Source of the DNA: Leucaena leucocephala
Taxonomy: Eukaryota > Streptophyta > Magnoliopsida > Fabales > Fabaceae
Length of the DNA stretch: 64,000 nt
NCBI GenBank assembly: GCA_037074615.1
Contig: CM073537.1
Location: 20,975,989 to 21,039,988, forward strand
Direction: 5' to 3'
Under the pieces are notes generated by a model, which did no database searches, was not told where the DNA came from, and saw only the letters and a list, made by a program, of their open reading frames with translations. Below are positions 43,194 to 56,813 of the stretch, piece by piece. Position 1 is the stretch's first letter, and every line of letters starts with the position of its first letter. A program made the translations under genes and the position numbers.

Positions 43194-45571
43194 TTATGAC
43201 TTTTCGGTCTTTTTACCTTTTTCTGCATCTAGACTAATCCAGGTATAATCCGAGGGAATATAAAAAACGTCTTGAATTTCTCTACTGGAATCAGCAGATG
43301 AACTAGGGTTGGCCTTTCCCCACTGAAACCAAGAAGAAGATTGGGGTTGTTCTGCAGGGCTCTCATCATCTGTAGAGGTTGGACTTGAAGGGGCAGATGA
43401 GAACTCTTCCAATGGCGGTAATTCCTCAAACTTGGTAAAGGAAACCAATACTCTAACAGTAGGAATCACAGGGATTGCAACCTGAATGTCAAAGGCAATG
43501 AAATAAATTTATAATCATACATTCATATCGAAAACAAAAGTGAAAACAAAGTTGAGCAAATATAATGGAACCAACGAACATGATTTAAAATTGTAATGAC
43601 AAGAAATAAAGCATCAATGGTTGCTTCTTTTTTCTAGTACGGTACATATTCATGCAGATAAGTACTCCTATTCAAGCCATGCAATCAGTTACATGGTATC
43701 TATACAACCAGCGTTCTTTATTCTTCCAGTTGTCTGTGTTTCCTAGAGCTTTAACAGCGTTCATATCTTGCATGACCTATTGTTATTCGTTCCTATTTCC
43801 TGATCATTCACTCTTTAACAGCGGAATGAATAAGCAAAAGCAAAACTAAGGTACAACGAGGCCTTCTCAGTTTTCCCATACATGGCATCTATACAATCAG
43901 TTTCAGCAGAATGAACAGATAACATAGTTAAGACCGTAAGGGACTATGTCAGCACTAATTGATTCTGGCTTGAATATGGTGCGTCAAACTTGCGGCGCAC
44001 TTTTGAAGGCTTCTATGTGCCATTTTTCAGGGAAGAAAATAATCCATTTTTTTTCAGAGGCATTTTCCCCTTTCCAGGAAGTGGAAAGCATGATATCTTC
44101 CCATAATCCAACCACAACAAACTATGGATATATGATATATTTTTTAAAAGGAAATAACACTAGATCATAAAAAAGCACACATCACCTTCACGGGAAAGGT
44201 ATCCTTTGGAAATTTTGTCATAAGAAGTTCTCTTAAACGACGAACTGCTTTAACTTTATCCGCAAGAATGTTCAGCAATGGCAAAAGCTCTTCAACTTTT
44301 AGTGGAAAATTTGGCGAAAGCCAAAGGCTAGGTCTCATTCCGCGTGTATACCCACTCTCACTACTTTCTTCCTTATCAAAACTGCTGCTACCATAATCCA
44401 CTGAAGGTGCTTTGATGTGTTTTCCCTTCGTGGTCCCCTTTTCTTTCCGTCCATGTCCTTTTTTATCTTTCTCTTCTTTTTTATGATCAAACCCATCTTC
44501 ATTATTTAATTCCAATGAATCCATGTTTTGGGCAAGTGCAGATTCTAGTTGCTTTCTTTCTTCCGCTGTCAACATTTCTTGAATATCTTGACTCTCATTT
44601 TTATTTCCAATGCTAGAAGCCCTAACATGTTTCTTAGTTCCAGGGCCCTTTACAGATTTGACGCTTACATTCACGTTGTGCATATCATACACCTTAGCTT
44701 TCCATGGCCCCACCATTTCTTTTCTCTCTTTTCGTCTCCATGTCAATTGGGGAACCAGAAACGCTTGACTCATGTCAATTCCAACATTTACTATCGAATC
44801 ATGAGTTTTTTTCTTATATTTTTGCCTTACCTGTCTATCAGTTGGTTTAGTCCCAGGAGTTGAAGGAGTAAAGACCTTCTTATCCTTGTGTGCAATCAAA
44901 CAGCGTGATCCAGGCGGTAGCTTCCTATCTTCTGAACCATCACCATAGAAAATAATGCTCTGATCTGCCCTTTTGATTTTTAAACCGTCAAAACCAGCCA
45001 AAGTCATGTCTGCCCTCATATTAGCACCTCTTTTCCAAATTTTGTAAGTATCTGAAGGGGCAATCCTTGAGATGAAAGGAATTACAGAACTCTCAAAATG
45101 AAACGTTATCTCCATATAGAAATCTCTCATCCTTTGCATGCCTGCTATATAGCGAGGCAACCTCCTATGAAATTTTTCTCTTAAATGATTCCAAGAATAC
45201 CGAACCATAAGCAGGCCAACTTTCTTTTGGTTATTGAGGATAGCTTCTGAAAGAGCACTCCACCCTTGTTTGTTCTTCAAATTTTTATCTGACCCAGCAA
45301 CAAGAAGCATTTCAGTGGCCACTTCATCGCCAAGTCTAGCAGCCAAATGAAGAGGAGTATTGCGATTCGGAACATTACGGAAATCAACTACGGCAGAGAT
45401 AGCCTCAGCCTTCTCTTCCTCAGCTATTGAATCTGCCTCAGTCTGAATCTCATATGGGTTTCCAAGTCGTGGGAGACGTGCTAGTATCTCTTTAAGACCA
45501 GCATAGTCCTTCAACACTACGGCCTTATGCACAGGACTATGAGCATACTTTGAAACATCAATGTCCGCCAT
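43194..45571 (-). CDS. ANKRD13-type ankyrin / GPCR-chaperone domain protein B, 557 aa
   Basis: Exons 45571-44186 and 43481-43194 join at FPVK|VAIP, as in gene A. The order of parts is the same: ankyrin repeats (RNTPLHLAARLGDEVATEML; KQGWSALSEAI), RDFYMEITFHFESSVIPFIS, MRADMTLAGFDGLKIKRADQ, the QLTWRRKERKEMVGPWK block and the LWLSPNFPLKVEELLPLLNI block. The protein ends with a tail containing SSWFQWGK and IPSDYTWISL. It is closer to gene A than to gene C, including the short linker, so A and B are probably the younger duplicates. It looks intact. Plant function is unknown; a role in membrane-protein handling is a family-level guess. Confidence 0.9.
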
Positions 45572-47214
45572 TCATCAAATGTACAAGACTCCTCACCAAA
45601 AAAAGAAGCAGCAGAAGACGCCAACCCACACTAAGTAACAGTCACAAGGGCCAATGATTCGATAATCAAACTCCAGAACTCTGCCACATACAGTCAAACC
45701 AGAGAAATCAACAAATGAAATTAATCCATTGGCAATTGTCCTCTCAATAATGCAAATCATGTAAATATAAATGAAATTAACCAATTTTCAAATCACAACT
45801 AAATAGATAGAGCTGCAGATATTAGAATTTAAAAGCAGAAAGAAAAGAATTCTGGCTTAAAAGGGAGTATTGCAATTAAACTTGGCTACTCAACGCCTTT
45901 ATTCAACTTCTCACTAACCCAAAGGCAGGAAGCGAAAAATGGAAAAGAAGGTTACAAAACAGAGCCTTCTGAACACACATCAAACAAACCCGAGACCCTG
46001 CAGGCGATCTGGTTAATTGCTCCAAGAAACACGATTCGGCAATAGGAAAATGTGGGGAGGCAGGATTTGATTATAAAAATAGCAAAAACGAAGATAAAAA
46101 AATTACATGAAGAAAATAGAAATGATTATCATAGACCAGCAATGCGTGTTTCTAAAAGAGATGCGAAGAGAAATCACCAGTTCTTTCAAATCAAGCCATA
46201 GAAATTAAGGGCTCGAATTCTTAAGGAAAATTTCCTCATCTTTCTAACTCGTGGAGGAAAAGACAGGGAGCTCCAACGTAATCAGATTCCTGTAAATAGG
46301 GTTTATATTATAGCGCGAAAAAGTTGCGTGCAGCATTCAACTCAAGGCCAATTCTCAGCCCACAAATTTCTCTAGTGAAAGCTCAGTTTGACGAAAGAGA
46401 TGCACAAACGAAGGGATGATCACTGGCAAAGGTGACGTGGTTAGATATACAATATTTCGCTAAAAAAAATATAAATTTTTTAACAAATTATAAGAATTAA
46501 GACTCACTTCAACGCTCAAATGCATGCATGAAAATAGATAAATAGTTATATTTTTTTTTCTAAAGTGAATAATTTTTTTTATCAAACCTTTGGATTTTAA
46601 AAAATATATTTATTAAAGTTTTTTATAAATTAATTAATAATTAAACCCAAGCATATGATATATTCGTACAGATTTGGACGGAAACCAAAACCCAGCTTTA
46701 TTCGCACATCACAAGTATCAAGACGAGTTGCGCGCTAAGGTAAATTAGAGAGGCAACGGTTAATTCCAAATGTAGTACAAATGATTTTAAAATCTAAGTT
46801 ATTGCTCTGATAATAGACGAGGCAAAGTATTCTGATACAAGGAGCCCAAAGCCGACTTTCAGTTTATTTACATCTACAAATTAAAGGGAAAATATCAAAA
46901 TAGTTTAAAAACGCACCAATCACACTGACAAGAGTCGCCCAAAGACTCTAGCTTCTGTATTAATGATAGCCACATATGTTGAAAGAAGAAGAGTCAACAA
47001 ATCTATGGTTTTTAAACTTACAATGTTCAGCAAATGAAGCAAGAATCACAATATCTTTCCCTATGCCACAACCTCCCTCCCCTCCCCAAAAATGCAGGGG
47101 AAAATAATCCCAAATGGTTATCCATATTACACACTTCAATTGTTGAGTTTAGAAGAAATGCTTTAATTTGGAAGCCTATTATCCTCCAAGGTTTAGAGGT
47201 TACCCATGAAATCA
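45572..47214. other. Leader of gene B and spacer to gene C
   Basis: The part next to 45571 is the probable leader of gene B. The stretch 45790-46440 resembles the region upstream of gene A in arrangement (AAGAATTCTGGC, an exon-like GCCTTCT block, GCGCGAAAAAGTT), so the promoters were duplicated too. From 46440 to 47000 the sequence is AT-rich without features. Confidence 0.5.
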
Positions 47215-50200
47215 TTAGCCATGATTTCTCCCTTTCTTTGATTTATTCTTCTCCTGCATCCTCTTTCTCTTTGCTTCAGCAGTAATCCAAGTATAGTCAG
47301 TGGGAATTGCAAATGGGTCTTGAATATTTTCTATCCGGCTGCTGCTTGAACTAGCCGCAGCCGACGAGCTGGGGCGATGGTAAGGGGCTTTTATCCACTG
47401 AAACCAAGATGAACCCGAGAACTGTGTCACCGCAGGGCTCTCGCGGCCTGCAGCAGAAGGACTTGATGGGGGTGTCGCAAATTCATCTAATGGCTGTAGT
47501 TCTTCAAACTTGGTGAAAGTAACCAATACTCTGATGGTGGGAACCACAGGGATGGCAACCTGAATGTGCATGGGTGATGAATGAGTTATGAGTTACTATC
47601 ATACATCTACTCGCCAATGAAAAGGAAAAACAATAAAAAAAAAAAAAATCAATGCAATAGAAGTTTATAACCCAAGTCCAATAACACGGTTGCTTGAAAT
47701 CCCTTTAAAGTTACTCCCAGAAAAAGAGGAAGAGAGGAAGACATTGTAGCCGTAGTTCTGGTGTGAACTATGAAGTAGGTAGCTTGAATTACTGTAGTAC
47801 AAGGACTTCAATATCTTGTTTGATCAAACAATATGAAAAGTTGCTAACAATTGTATTTTGATTAATGATTAATAAACATATTCATTAACCATGAAAATTA
47901 TCCAATCATCTTATTTACCTAGATTGATCAGATAACCAGTACAAAAACCCCACAGCCTGGCTAGCTCCAAAGGGTTGTAGATAGCATAACATGAGGGAAA
48001 ATATCCGTTGCTATGGTGATTGGTAACGTCAATTTCAGGTTTCTATATAAGACTTTGACAACTATTTTCCGACTTGTTTTCTGGTCCTTGACATAGAACA
48101 AATATAGGACTCTCAACTCTATAATGCACTAGAAAAGCCTTTAAAATCACGTCACACATTAAACCAGATACTTAATCAGACAGCTAGCCCAACATTTTAT
48201 AACTTAAACCAGACAGAATTTTACTCTGCAAAGCTTCAAGGCATAAAAATCAAATTAGATTTAGAAGATGGTAACAGCTACTGCTGTTACCACTCTCTAG
48301 CATAGCACAGTAACAGCTAGTGTTATTTGGTGCATTTGACTCAAGAAACCAGAGTCAATAGTTTTTCTTCTTCTTTTTCTTCTTTTGTAATGAAAGAAGT
48401 TTTCACAAAAAGATGGAAAAGAAAGATAAACGGATAGAGGATAAGGCATCCTCCAAGTGAAAGGTAACAGTAAAACAGAAGACTGACTCAAAGAAGTAAC
48501 AAGCTCGTGTTGCTCTCCAATCTCTCAGCATTGGAAACAAATCCCACTAAACTGCTTCTGGCGATTAAGCTCAGAGGGCAGGTAACAATTCGGACAGATG
48601 CCCTAGGTTCAACTCAAAATAAAATCATGTTGCACCCGTGAATCCACACAAAACCAGTGGCAAGCAGAGATTTTATCATTACTTCTATTTTTATATATAA
48701 CAAGAATATTTCCTAAGTATAGTACCCATAATTAGCAATATTTATAAATTGAGGAAGATTATGAGCACATACCTTTACTGGAAAGGTTCCCATTGGAAGT
48801 TTTGTTGTAAGAAGTTCTCTTAAACGACGAATTGCTTTAACTTTGTTTGCAACAATGTCAAGTAATGGCAAGAGTTCTTCAGTTTTAAGGGGAAAGTTTG
48901 GGGAAAGCCAAAGAATAGGCCTCAATCCTTTCTTATACTCACTTTCACGATTTACATGACTCTTGCTATCAGAATTTGCAGAAGGAGCTCTGGCATCTTT
49001 CTTCCTCCGTTGTTCATCACCCCTTACAGCTATCTCAACAGAATGTCTTCCTGGCTTAATCTGATTCCTTGAAGGAGAATCTCCCAATAGATCACTCACC
49101 TTCTCATCTATACTGAGGGAACTTCTTGGCGGAGCAATCTTTTTTTGTGCATCGTGTTTAGAATCCTTCTTTCTCCATCCACCAAACCATCCTTTCTTGT
49201 CCTGCTTATTTTCTCCATTTTTACAGCTGCTAGCATCTTCAATGGGAATATCCCTATGTTCGTAATAACTGTGGCGATGCCCAATGATCTCCTCACAGTT
49301 TTCATTGTTCAATTCTGCTGAATCCAACTTCAATGCATCGTCCAGTTGTCTTCTTTCGTCCTCAGTCAAAATGTCACTAAGTTCTTCACTCTCTGTCTCA
49401 TTTTCATTGCTAGATAAGAATAATTCATCATCTGTCACAGCACCAGGAACCTTTCTAGATTTAATGCTTACAACTACATTGTGCATATCATACACCTTGG
49501 CCTTCCAAGGACCGACCATTTCTGTTTTCTCCTGTCGCCTCCAAGTCAATTGGGGTAAAAGAACCGCATGGGTAACATCAATCCCAGGCCTAAATATATT
49601 AGTTTGAGACATTGCAGCCACTTCTTGCTTAACTTCCTCATCAGTTACTGGAAAGCCAGCATCATCTAGAGCATTCATTACTTCCTTCTCCTTGTGTGAG
49701 ATCATGCAGAGTGACCCAGGGGGGACTTTCCCATCCTCTGATCCATCACCCAAAAATAAAATGCTTTGATCTGATCTCTGAATTCTAAAACCATCAAAAC
49801 CGGCCAAAGTCATGTCTGCCCTTAGATTTGCTCCCCTTTTCCAAATCTTGTAAGTATCTGAAGGTGCGATCCTTGAGATGAAAGGAATCACAGAACTCTC
49901 AAAATGAAATGTTATCTCCATATAGAAGTCTCTCATCCTTCGCATGGTCCCCACTAAGCGAGGCAATCTTCTGCACCATTTCGCCCATGCCAAAGGCTGA
50001 TAATGCCTGATTATCAGCCGGGCGATAGCCTCTTCTCTGTTGCAAATAGCTTCCTGAAGGGAACTCCATCCCTGTTCATTTTGCAAACTCCAATCTGCCC
50101 CAGCCACCATAAGCATCTCAGTGGCTACTTCATCGCCAAGTTTTACAGCCAGGTGAAGAGGAGTATCGCGATTTGGCACATCACGCCGATCAATTACAGC

Positions 50201-50377
50201 AGAAATGGCATCAGCCTTCTCTTCCTCAGCTATTGAAGCTGCTTCAGTGCGAATGTTGGATGGGTTACCAAGTTGTGGAAGACGCCCCAGTATCTTCTTG
50301 AGACCAGCATAATCCTTCAATATGAGGGCCTTGTGCACAGGACTATGCGCGTATCTTGTAACATCTATACCGGCCAT
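47215..50377 (-). CDS. ANKRD13-type ankyrin / GPCR-chaperone domain protein C, 649 aa
   Basis: Exons 50377-48773 and 47559-47215 join at FPVK|VAIP. The architecture is that of genes A and B, but the protein is about 90 residues longer. Most of the extra length is an insert after the acidic UIM-like linker (LTEDERRQLDDALK), basic and aromatic with KKGWFGGWRKKDSKH, and a Ser-rich stretch (SLSIDEKVSDLLGD). The ankyrin region reads RDTPLHLAVKLGDEVATEML and EQGWSSLQEAI. The tail contains SSWFQWIK and IPTDYTWITA, ending in a Lys-rich sequence. The last intron (47560-48772) is about 1.2 kb. The longer form may be the ancestral one. The gene looks intact; function is unknown. Confidence 0.9.
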
Positions 50378-51450
50378 TACTCAATGGTAACAGAGACCAA
50401 GCAAAACTAATAATTACAAGCTTGTGCTCATAACATCAACTGAAACTTGTTTGAACACCAGGAATGTCCAAGTATTGAAATTTTGCAACACAAACTTGCA
50501 TAATCCAAATATCAAATACTAAGAACAGGCAAATCGGAGCCTTGGATTCAATAGATGAAACAGACTTAGTTGAAAAATTGTCCTTTCGGGTTTCAAGCCC
50601 TATCAACCACAAATAAAACAGACCCAATTTGAATCAGAATCAAAGAGCAACACAGAACATAAGAAAAGAGGGAGTTGACACCTATAAGGAAAGTATCGTG
50701 CGTGGTCTCAGATCAAGCAATCAAAGAAGTAAACATGCTTACCTTCTTCTTCTCAACTGTTTTGCTTCTTCGATGAGTCCCGAGGAGTACAAGGTTGAAA
50801 CCGAAAAGAATCGAGTATTCAACCACCCCAGTTTGTCCTCTCCGCAAGTAGAAAACAAAAAGGGAAACAGCAAAGATCCTTATGATCCAATCCAGATTAG
50901 ACAAACATAAGAACATGCATGTGGTTGTATGCAGCGAAATTCTATCATAAACAATTATAAAAGGTTTTAAAAAGCAAAGAAGAAAGTAAAGGGGAATTTG
51001 TTAAAGCATGAGAAAAGGGTACAGAAGGAAGGAAGGAATACAAGGGAGCAACAAAACCCCGCCATTCAAGCAAAGAAAGGAACTTGTTTATATTGTAAAG
51101 GGATAGCTGAAAAGATGACAAAAACCCAGAGACAGATAAAAGATGATTGGAAGTAAAATAAACTAATACTTCAATCAGTTAAGGTAATGCGTTTGAGAGA
51201 TAAAGAAATGGGCAAAATGAAATTTCCATCCTATTAGGTTAGGGCCAGAAGAAGAAAAAAAATTAGGATAGAGCAGTAAAAGAGGCGCCTCTAATGGGGG
51301 GCTCGAAAGCACTTTGTTGTTGAAGCTGATCAGTAGAAACATGCGATTTTGAAAACACGGGGAAAGTGAAAGTCAAGGGTCAGAGAGAGAGGGAGAGACA
51401 GAGGGTCCATGACAGTGGGAAGGCAACATGTGAGGCCCGATGGATGGAAC
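50378..51450. other. Leader and promoter region of ankyrin gene C
   Basis: Purine-rich on the plus strand (pyrimidine-rich in the gene direction) near 50990-51420, which suits a leader/promoter. A candidate leader exon lies around 50740-50900. No independent gene is supported. Confidence 0.45.
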
Positions 51451-54400
51451 CTGCTTTCCTATTTCCTTTTCAGTTCACAGTGTCAATCAAATTTGATTAA
51501 AACTCTCGATTTGACTCGATTTATGGGGTTGAATGAGCAATCATTTAATATCTTTTCTTCCCTTTATATTTTTTTTCGGGGGTAGTGGGGTAAAAGAGCA
51601 ATCATCGTCATCATTTAATTTGAATATGATTGGCTATAATGTCAGTCAAATGGTCCTTACAGAACAGAACGTGTCTCAGGTAAAATGAAGAAAGTAATCT
51701 CCCCATGATTATGATTACCAATTTACCGTCAAGTGTCAACACCTGTTGTTCTTGCCAAGGCTAACAGCGCACGATAATCTATTATTTTCATGTCTCAAGC
51801 TTAACTTGATTCAGTAATGAAACAATATAAACGCCCTTTGTTTTATATCTATTGTTATTTAGATTTTTTATTTTATTTTAAAACTTTTGTTATTTTCTCA
51901 ATTGAATGCCCTTTTAAACTTTAAATTGGAAATTAAATTCATTATAATTATTAAATAGAAAAGGAATTAAAATGAGGATATATTAGTCACTGTATAATAT
52001 ACATAGACAACAATATATAAAAGGAAAGTATATTTTTTTCATATAAATATGAATAAAGGGGCAACAGAGCGTGAGGGAATTAAATTGATAATTTTAAATT
52101 AAAATATTTTACTAACAAAAATTGTTCAGAGATGATCGTTTGTTTAGAGAGGATTATATTTACCAAGTAAAAATCACATGTATATGCAAACATTTAGAAA
52201 GTAAATTATCTTTATTATCACGGGATTGAGTCCAATAAAAAGTGATAGTCTATTAATATTTAAATTTTTATTGAAAAAAAAAATATATTTAATATATTAT
52301 AATATTTTGAATATGATTATTTTTTATAGAATGGTAACTATGTTTAAAAAATAAAAAATAAAAAGTGATTTGATTTTGACCAAACCAAACGGCTAGCAGC
52401 GTAAACATGTTAGAAGACACAAAACACATAACGGTCAATGTTCTCATGCAAGGAAAAGTAAAAAATAAGACGAAGAAGACGTGGTCTATGTTCTTACCAT
52501 GCATGAGAGGCCGGATCCGCAGAAAAATAATCATCAACATTTAACATGTCAAAAAGAACTTCGTACTTATCTATAGCCTAAAATTTTAACAAATTATCTT
52601 ATTCATGAATAACGTCACTCATTTCTCAAATTCACATGCTGGAAAATGAAATAAACACTACTTTTGCAACTCAGGCTACCAAACAAAATGAAAATTAGAG
52701 GTTTCCAACGCATGCCTTCATTATTTATGACAAAATTTAATCAATTTTACATCTATTTTCAGAAGAAGCCAGGTACGAAATAAAATAATATTTCTTCCTT
52801 CATATTAAATTTTGATTTTCCTGATTGCGTGTTGCTCTCGATGGAAACAGCATTAAAAAAATTGCACTCGACAATTGAAAATCTCACACATGTTACGCGA
52901 ATTAAAAAAAAAAAAAAACTACCATAAATGCACCTAGTTTTTTCCTTGGCAAATGTAGTGAATCCATGTTTTTTCCCCAGAAGGATTTAGATTACTTGTA
53001 TATCCCTCAAAAAAGCTCAATAACTTGTTTTTAAAGTTGAGATTATATAGCAATATAGGATGAATTCATGCATATAATTAAAAATAACATCGAAATTAAT
53101 ACTCCATGATAATAATGATAAAAGGATATAAATTAAACTACACATGAGTAGTAATATTGAATGCAATTTTTAAATTTTTTAAATCTGAAAACTTAAACCA
53201 AACGCTTTTATGCAGCGCTGTTTAATTTGCGAAAGTCAGAGAACTTGGGTCCTGGTAATGGAGCCTGGTCTCTAGGAAATCCTCATTAAGCTTCCTACAA
53301 TACGTATTTCCAAATATCACGCAACTGAAACATATCTTCTATGCTTTTTAAGAAATAAAATGATGTCATGATTCGACAAAATCATGGTATTTGTCAAGCA
53401 TATCCTCGAGTTCTTCTCACAGCCCTTGTTGGCCGCCCTTTGAGAATAGCTTGATTTGAAATAATAAGCCCAATGCTGTCATAAGTAATATATATTAATG
53501 CATGATACCCCTACAATTATCTACTTTTTAATACTCTTCCAATGGTTAAGTCAATAATTAATTTCATTATAACAAATTTACGCTAAAATTTAAAGATTAA
53601 TTTATAGTAAATAATTCGGATTATTTTTTACATGACAGGACTTGGTTGGATCAAAGATCCCAATGTGTGAGACTAGGCGTGCAGTTAAACCAGCTGAAGA
53701 TTCAATAGGATGACGATTTTTAGCATTTTATTAGGAAGTACGATGTGTTTACTAATTTTACAAAATTATTTTTTTGTTGAGTATGGGTATCTTCTTATTA
53801 AAGATAATTATATTTGAGATATTATCGGATACTAAATATAAATACATCTTCTAACAGAAATTTGAACATTGATTCACAATATTATTGTTGTAACTTATCA
53901 CTACACGCTATAAATGAGCTAAAATAGACACGAGCAAAAGGCTATAAAATGCCTTTTAAGAACATTGAAACCGTTGGTAGTAGTAGAGACAGAAAATTTG
54001 ATTGAAACGAGGACACTACTTTTAAGAATTATTCTGTCACATATGATAAAGGGAATGCCAGTTCCCTAAAATTAATCAATCATTCACGAGATTTATTTTA
54101 AAAAGGGCAGCATTATCATCTATAAACTATGGTATTTTGGTTCAGTACCTTAAGTAGAAATTCTTATTTTATATTCTGTCTCTATTTATTTGTGTCAGTA
54201 TTGTTCTGAATTACTGAATCTTGATAGTAAACTTGCTAGCGCCTGTGTAAAATGAACAAGTGGTGCATCCTGATGTGTTTGGAATTCTTTTGAATGCTGC
54301 TTCAGTAGTTTAAGTAGATGTTTTGGATATTATAATTCAAGTCACTGAGTCTAACAATATAATCTTTTGGCTTCTGCCTCGATATTTCCATCAAGAATTT

Positions 54401-54498
54401 TTAGTGTTACATTGAATATGAATGAGATTCTTTGAATGAAAGTTTTCACTCTTAGGTTTGATTTGACATTCAACTAAGAACGGCAAACTCCTTGACAG
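51451..54498. other. Long AT-rich spacer, no gene identified
   Basis: About 3 kb with stops in all frames and no recognisable protein. I looked for the missing 5' exons of the COQ6-like fragment (FAD-binding GxGxxG motif) and did not find them. There are a T/A-rich region at 51830-52330 and an A-run at 52904-52918. Confidence 0.55.
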
Positions 54499-55962
54499 GC
54501 TACAGATTTTCAGAAAAAAATCTATCCGTTGAGGTTAAATTCAATGGCATTGCAACAAGGCTCGACATCTACAGTGGTTGACAATTTGTCATCAAAACCA
54601 TCATCTTCTGCTCAAAGGAATTTAGCAAAGGTAGAACTCAGTGATGGCAGTCGTATATATACAAAGTTGGTGGTAATTTATACTTCCATACGAATGTGTT
54701 ACATTCCAATACAACTGGCGGCATAATGATGCTAATTTTTGCATTGGATAGCAACTATCTCAGTTTTGCTATGTCATATACATCATTTGCTGTCAGATCA
54801 CATAGATGATAATGTTGCAGGTTGCAGCTGATGGAGGCAAATCACGTGTTAGGGAATTAGCAGGATTCAAAACAACTGAATGGAACTACTCTCAAAATGC
54901 AACCATCTGTACAGGGGAGCCTTCCATTGAAAACCAATGTGGTCCAATTGCACTTTTGCCTATTGGTGACAAGTTTAGCAATATTGTTTGGACCATGAAC
55001 CCATCAGAGTCAGACCACCGTAGATCAATGAATGATGATGATTTTTTGGAGGATGTCAATCGTGCTTTGGATTATGGCTATGGTCCTCATCCCAAGTCAA
55101 GCTTAATAGGATCTAGCAACTTGTTCTCTTGGCTTAAAATGGATTCAACATTCTCAACCAATCAGTTTTTTGAAATTCCTCCTAAAGTAGTGAAATTATC
55201 ATATCAAAAAATGGTGGTTCCACTGTCCTTACGGCATGCAAACACCTATGCATCAAAGCGTGTGGTCCTAATTGGAGATGCAGCTCACACTGTCCATCCT
55301 CTTGCGGATCAAGGAGTTAATTTAGGTTTTGGAGATGCGTTTACTCTTTCGAAAATTATTGCAGAAGGCATTGCTCTGGGCAACGACATTGGAGAGGTTG
55401 GTTATGTTTCTGATTTATCTCTGATGATATATAATTATATGCATTTTCGTGTCCTCAAAATATAAATAATTACAATTATCGTGAGATGCTCCTTTTGATT
55501 TGCATGGAATACTCATCCACTTTAGTCTCATGACTAGTGTATGTAATGGACGGTGGGTTTTTTTAAAAGGAAAGAGTGCAAGTTTGAAGGATTAGGCATC
55601 CTCCAAAACAATCTGCAAAAGAAAATAGACGAAGGAAAAAGATATGCGTATTCAAAGAGCTTAGGCATGCCTTTGCCACACCATGAAGGAATCTTCTGCT
55701 GAAATGTTTAGAGTCGAGTGTTGGATTTACTATATAACCTGTATATGCATAAAGGTAATAATACGGCGTGGTTTTGCAGGTAAATTTATTGAAGAAGTAC
55801 GAAACAGAGAAGAAACCGGCAAATATTATGATGATGGCGGTCCTTGAGGGCTTTCAAAAAGCTTACACTATTGATTTTGGACCTTTGAATGTATTGCGAG
55901 CTGCAGCTTTGCATGGGGTGAACCATATATCACACCTCAAAAGAAATATTATTTGCTATTAA
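54499..55962 (+). pseudogene. COQ6: 3' part of a COQ6-type ubiquinone monooxygenase gene
   Basis: Three exons are recognisable: 54499-54672, 54821-55396 and 55780-55962. They encode about 310 residues ending in a stop at 55962. The text is clearly that of the flavin monooxygenase COQ6 of ubiquinone synthesis: DGGKSRVRELAGFKTT, GPIALLPIGDKFSNIVWTMN, DAAHTVHPLADQGVNLGFGD and ANIMMMAVLEGFQKAY. The N-terminal FAD-binding half is absent. About eight residues are missing between ENQC and GPIAL. The FAD-contacting motif usually PLAGQG reads PLADQG, and the usual VVGADGG reads VVAADGG. Together these argue for a truncated, relaxed copy rather than a working gene. It could still be expressed as a fragment. 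Confidence 0.75.
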
Positions 55963-56813
55963 AAATTGACGTAGATAGTAAAAACCGAATTCATATCCTA
56001 TAAAGACGTGAGTTCGATTTTCGTTGTTATCATGATGACTCTTTTAGTAGGTGATCTCGTAAGTTCCCTATAAATACTCTTTAAACCTTAGAGCTACACC
56101 CTGACCTTGGTGGAACCTATCTAAACTTTTTAGTATAAAAAAAAATAAAAAATATTATTTCTTATGTTTCACGGGACCAGAAATTGCCCCTATTTACTTG
56201 AGAACACGGAACAGCCCGTCTAAACTTATCGGGTTGTTTACACTTCGACTAAAATTTTCCGTCCAAGATGGCCATAAGCATATTACTTGAGACATAGGAT
56301 GCGTTTTTGTTAGTACCGCATGGTAAACTTTTATAGAAGAATATATTGTGGATATGAGAATGGTGTAACATCCAAAATATCCGAAAATGTAAACAGAAAC
56401 GTTGGTCTTATCCGAAATTACGTTGAATAAGTGCAAGGGATGAACTTCCATGCAGGATTTTTCTATCAAACTCTTCTCGAAAGCCTGCCCCTTGAACTTT
56501 ATTAAGGTAATCACACCATAAATAGTAATGGTGGGAAGAAAAACAACCACAAGGGTTTGTCCTTCATTTTATAGTATAAAGCCTAAAACTTGCGTATCGA
56601 ATCCCAAAACAATTAAAATCGATCGGAAGGGACATCCAGCGTCTGAACCCACGGCTATTTCTTTTTCTCGATTTTTTCACCAAACTAATAAATAGACGGC
56701 ATTTCTAAAAAATTGCAATAACATTTATTGCTTATCTTATATTATATGATTATATGTGCATTCTGTTCAATATACACAATTGGGGGCCTTAACGAGGCGG
56801 GTGGGGAAAAAAA
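55963..56813. other. Spacer between COQ6 fragment and ABC1K gene
   Basis: No gene recognised. A minus-strand open stretch (56194-56550) has no family resemblance that I can name. Box-B-like GTGAGTTCGATTTTCG near 56008 may be SINE debris. The sequence next to 56814 is 3' flank of the ABC1K gene. Confidence 0.4.

Noticed and set aside
10271..50377. A biosynthetic gene cluster linking thiolase, CHS and the ligase
   Set aside because: No acyl-CoA ligase, P450, methyltransferase or glycosyltransferase is present. The genes act in different compartments and pathways, so proximity is best explained by chance and local duplication.
56194..56550. A 118-codon minus-strand frame between the COQ6 fragment and ABC1K
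   Set aside because: No recognisable domain, codon usage like spacer DNA, and no splice or promoter context; left as unexplained spacer.
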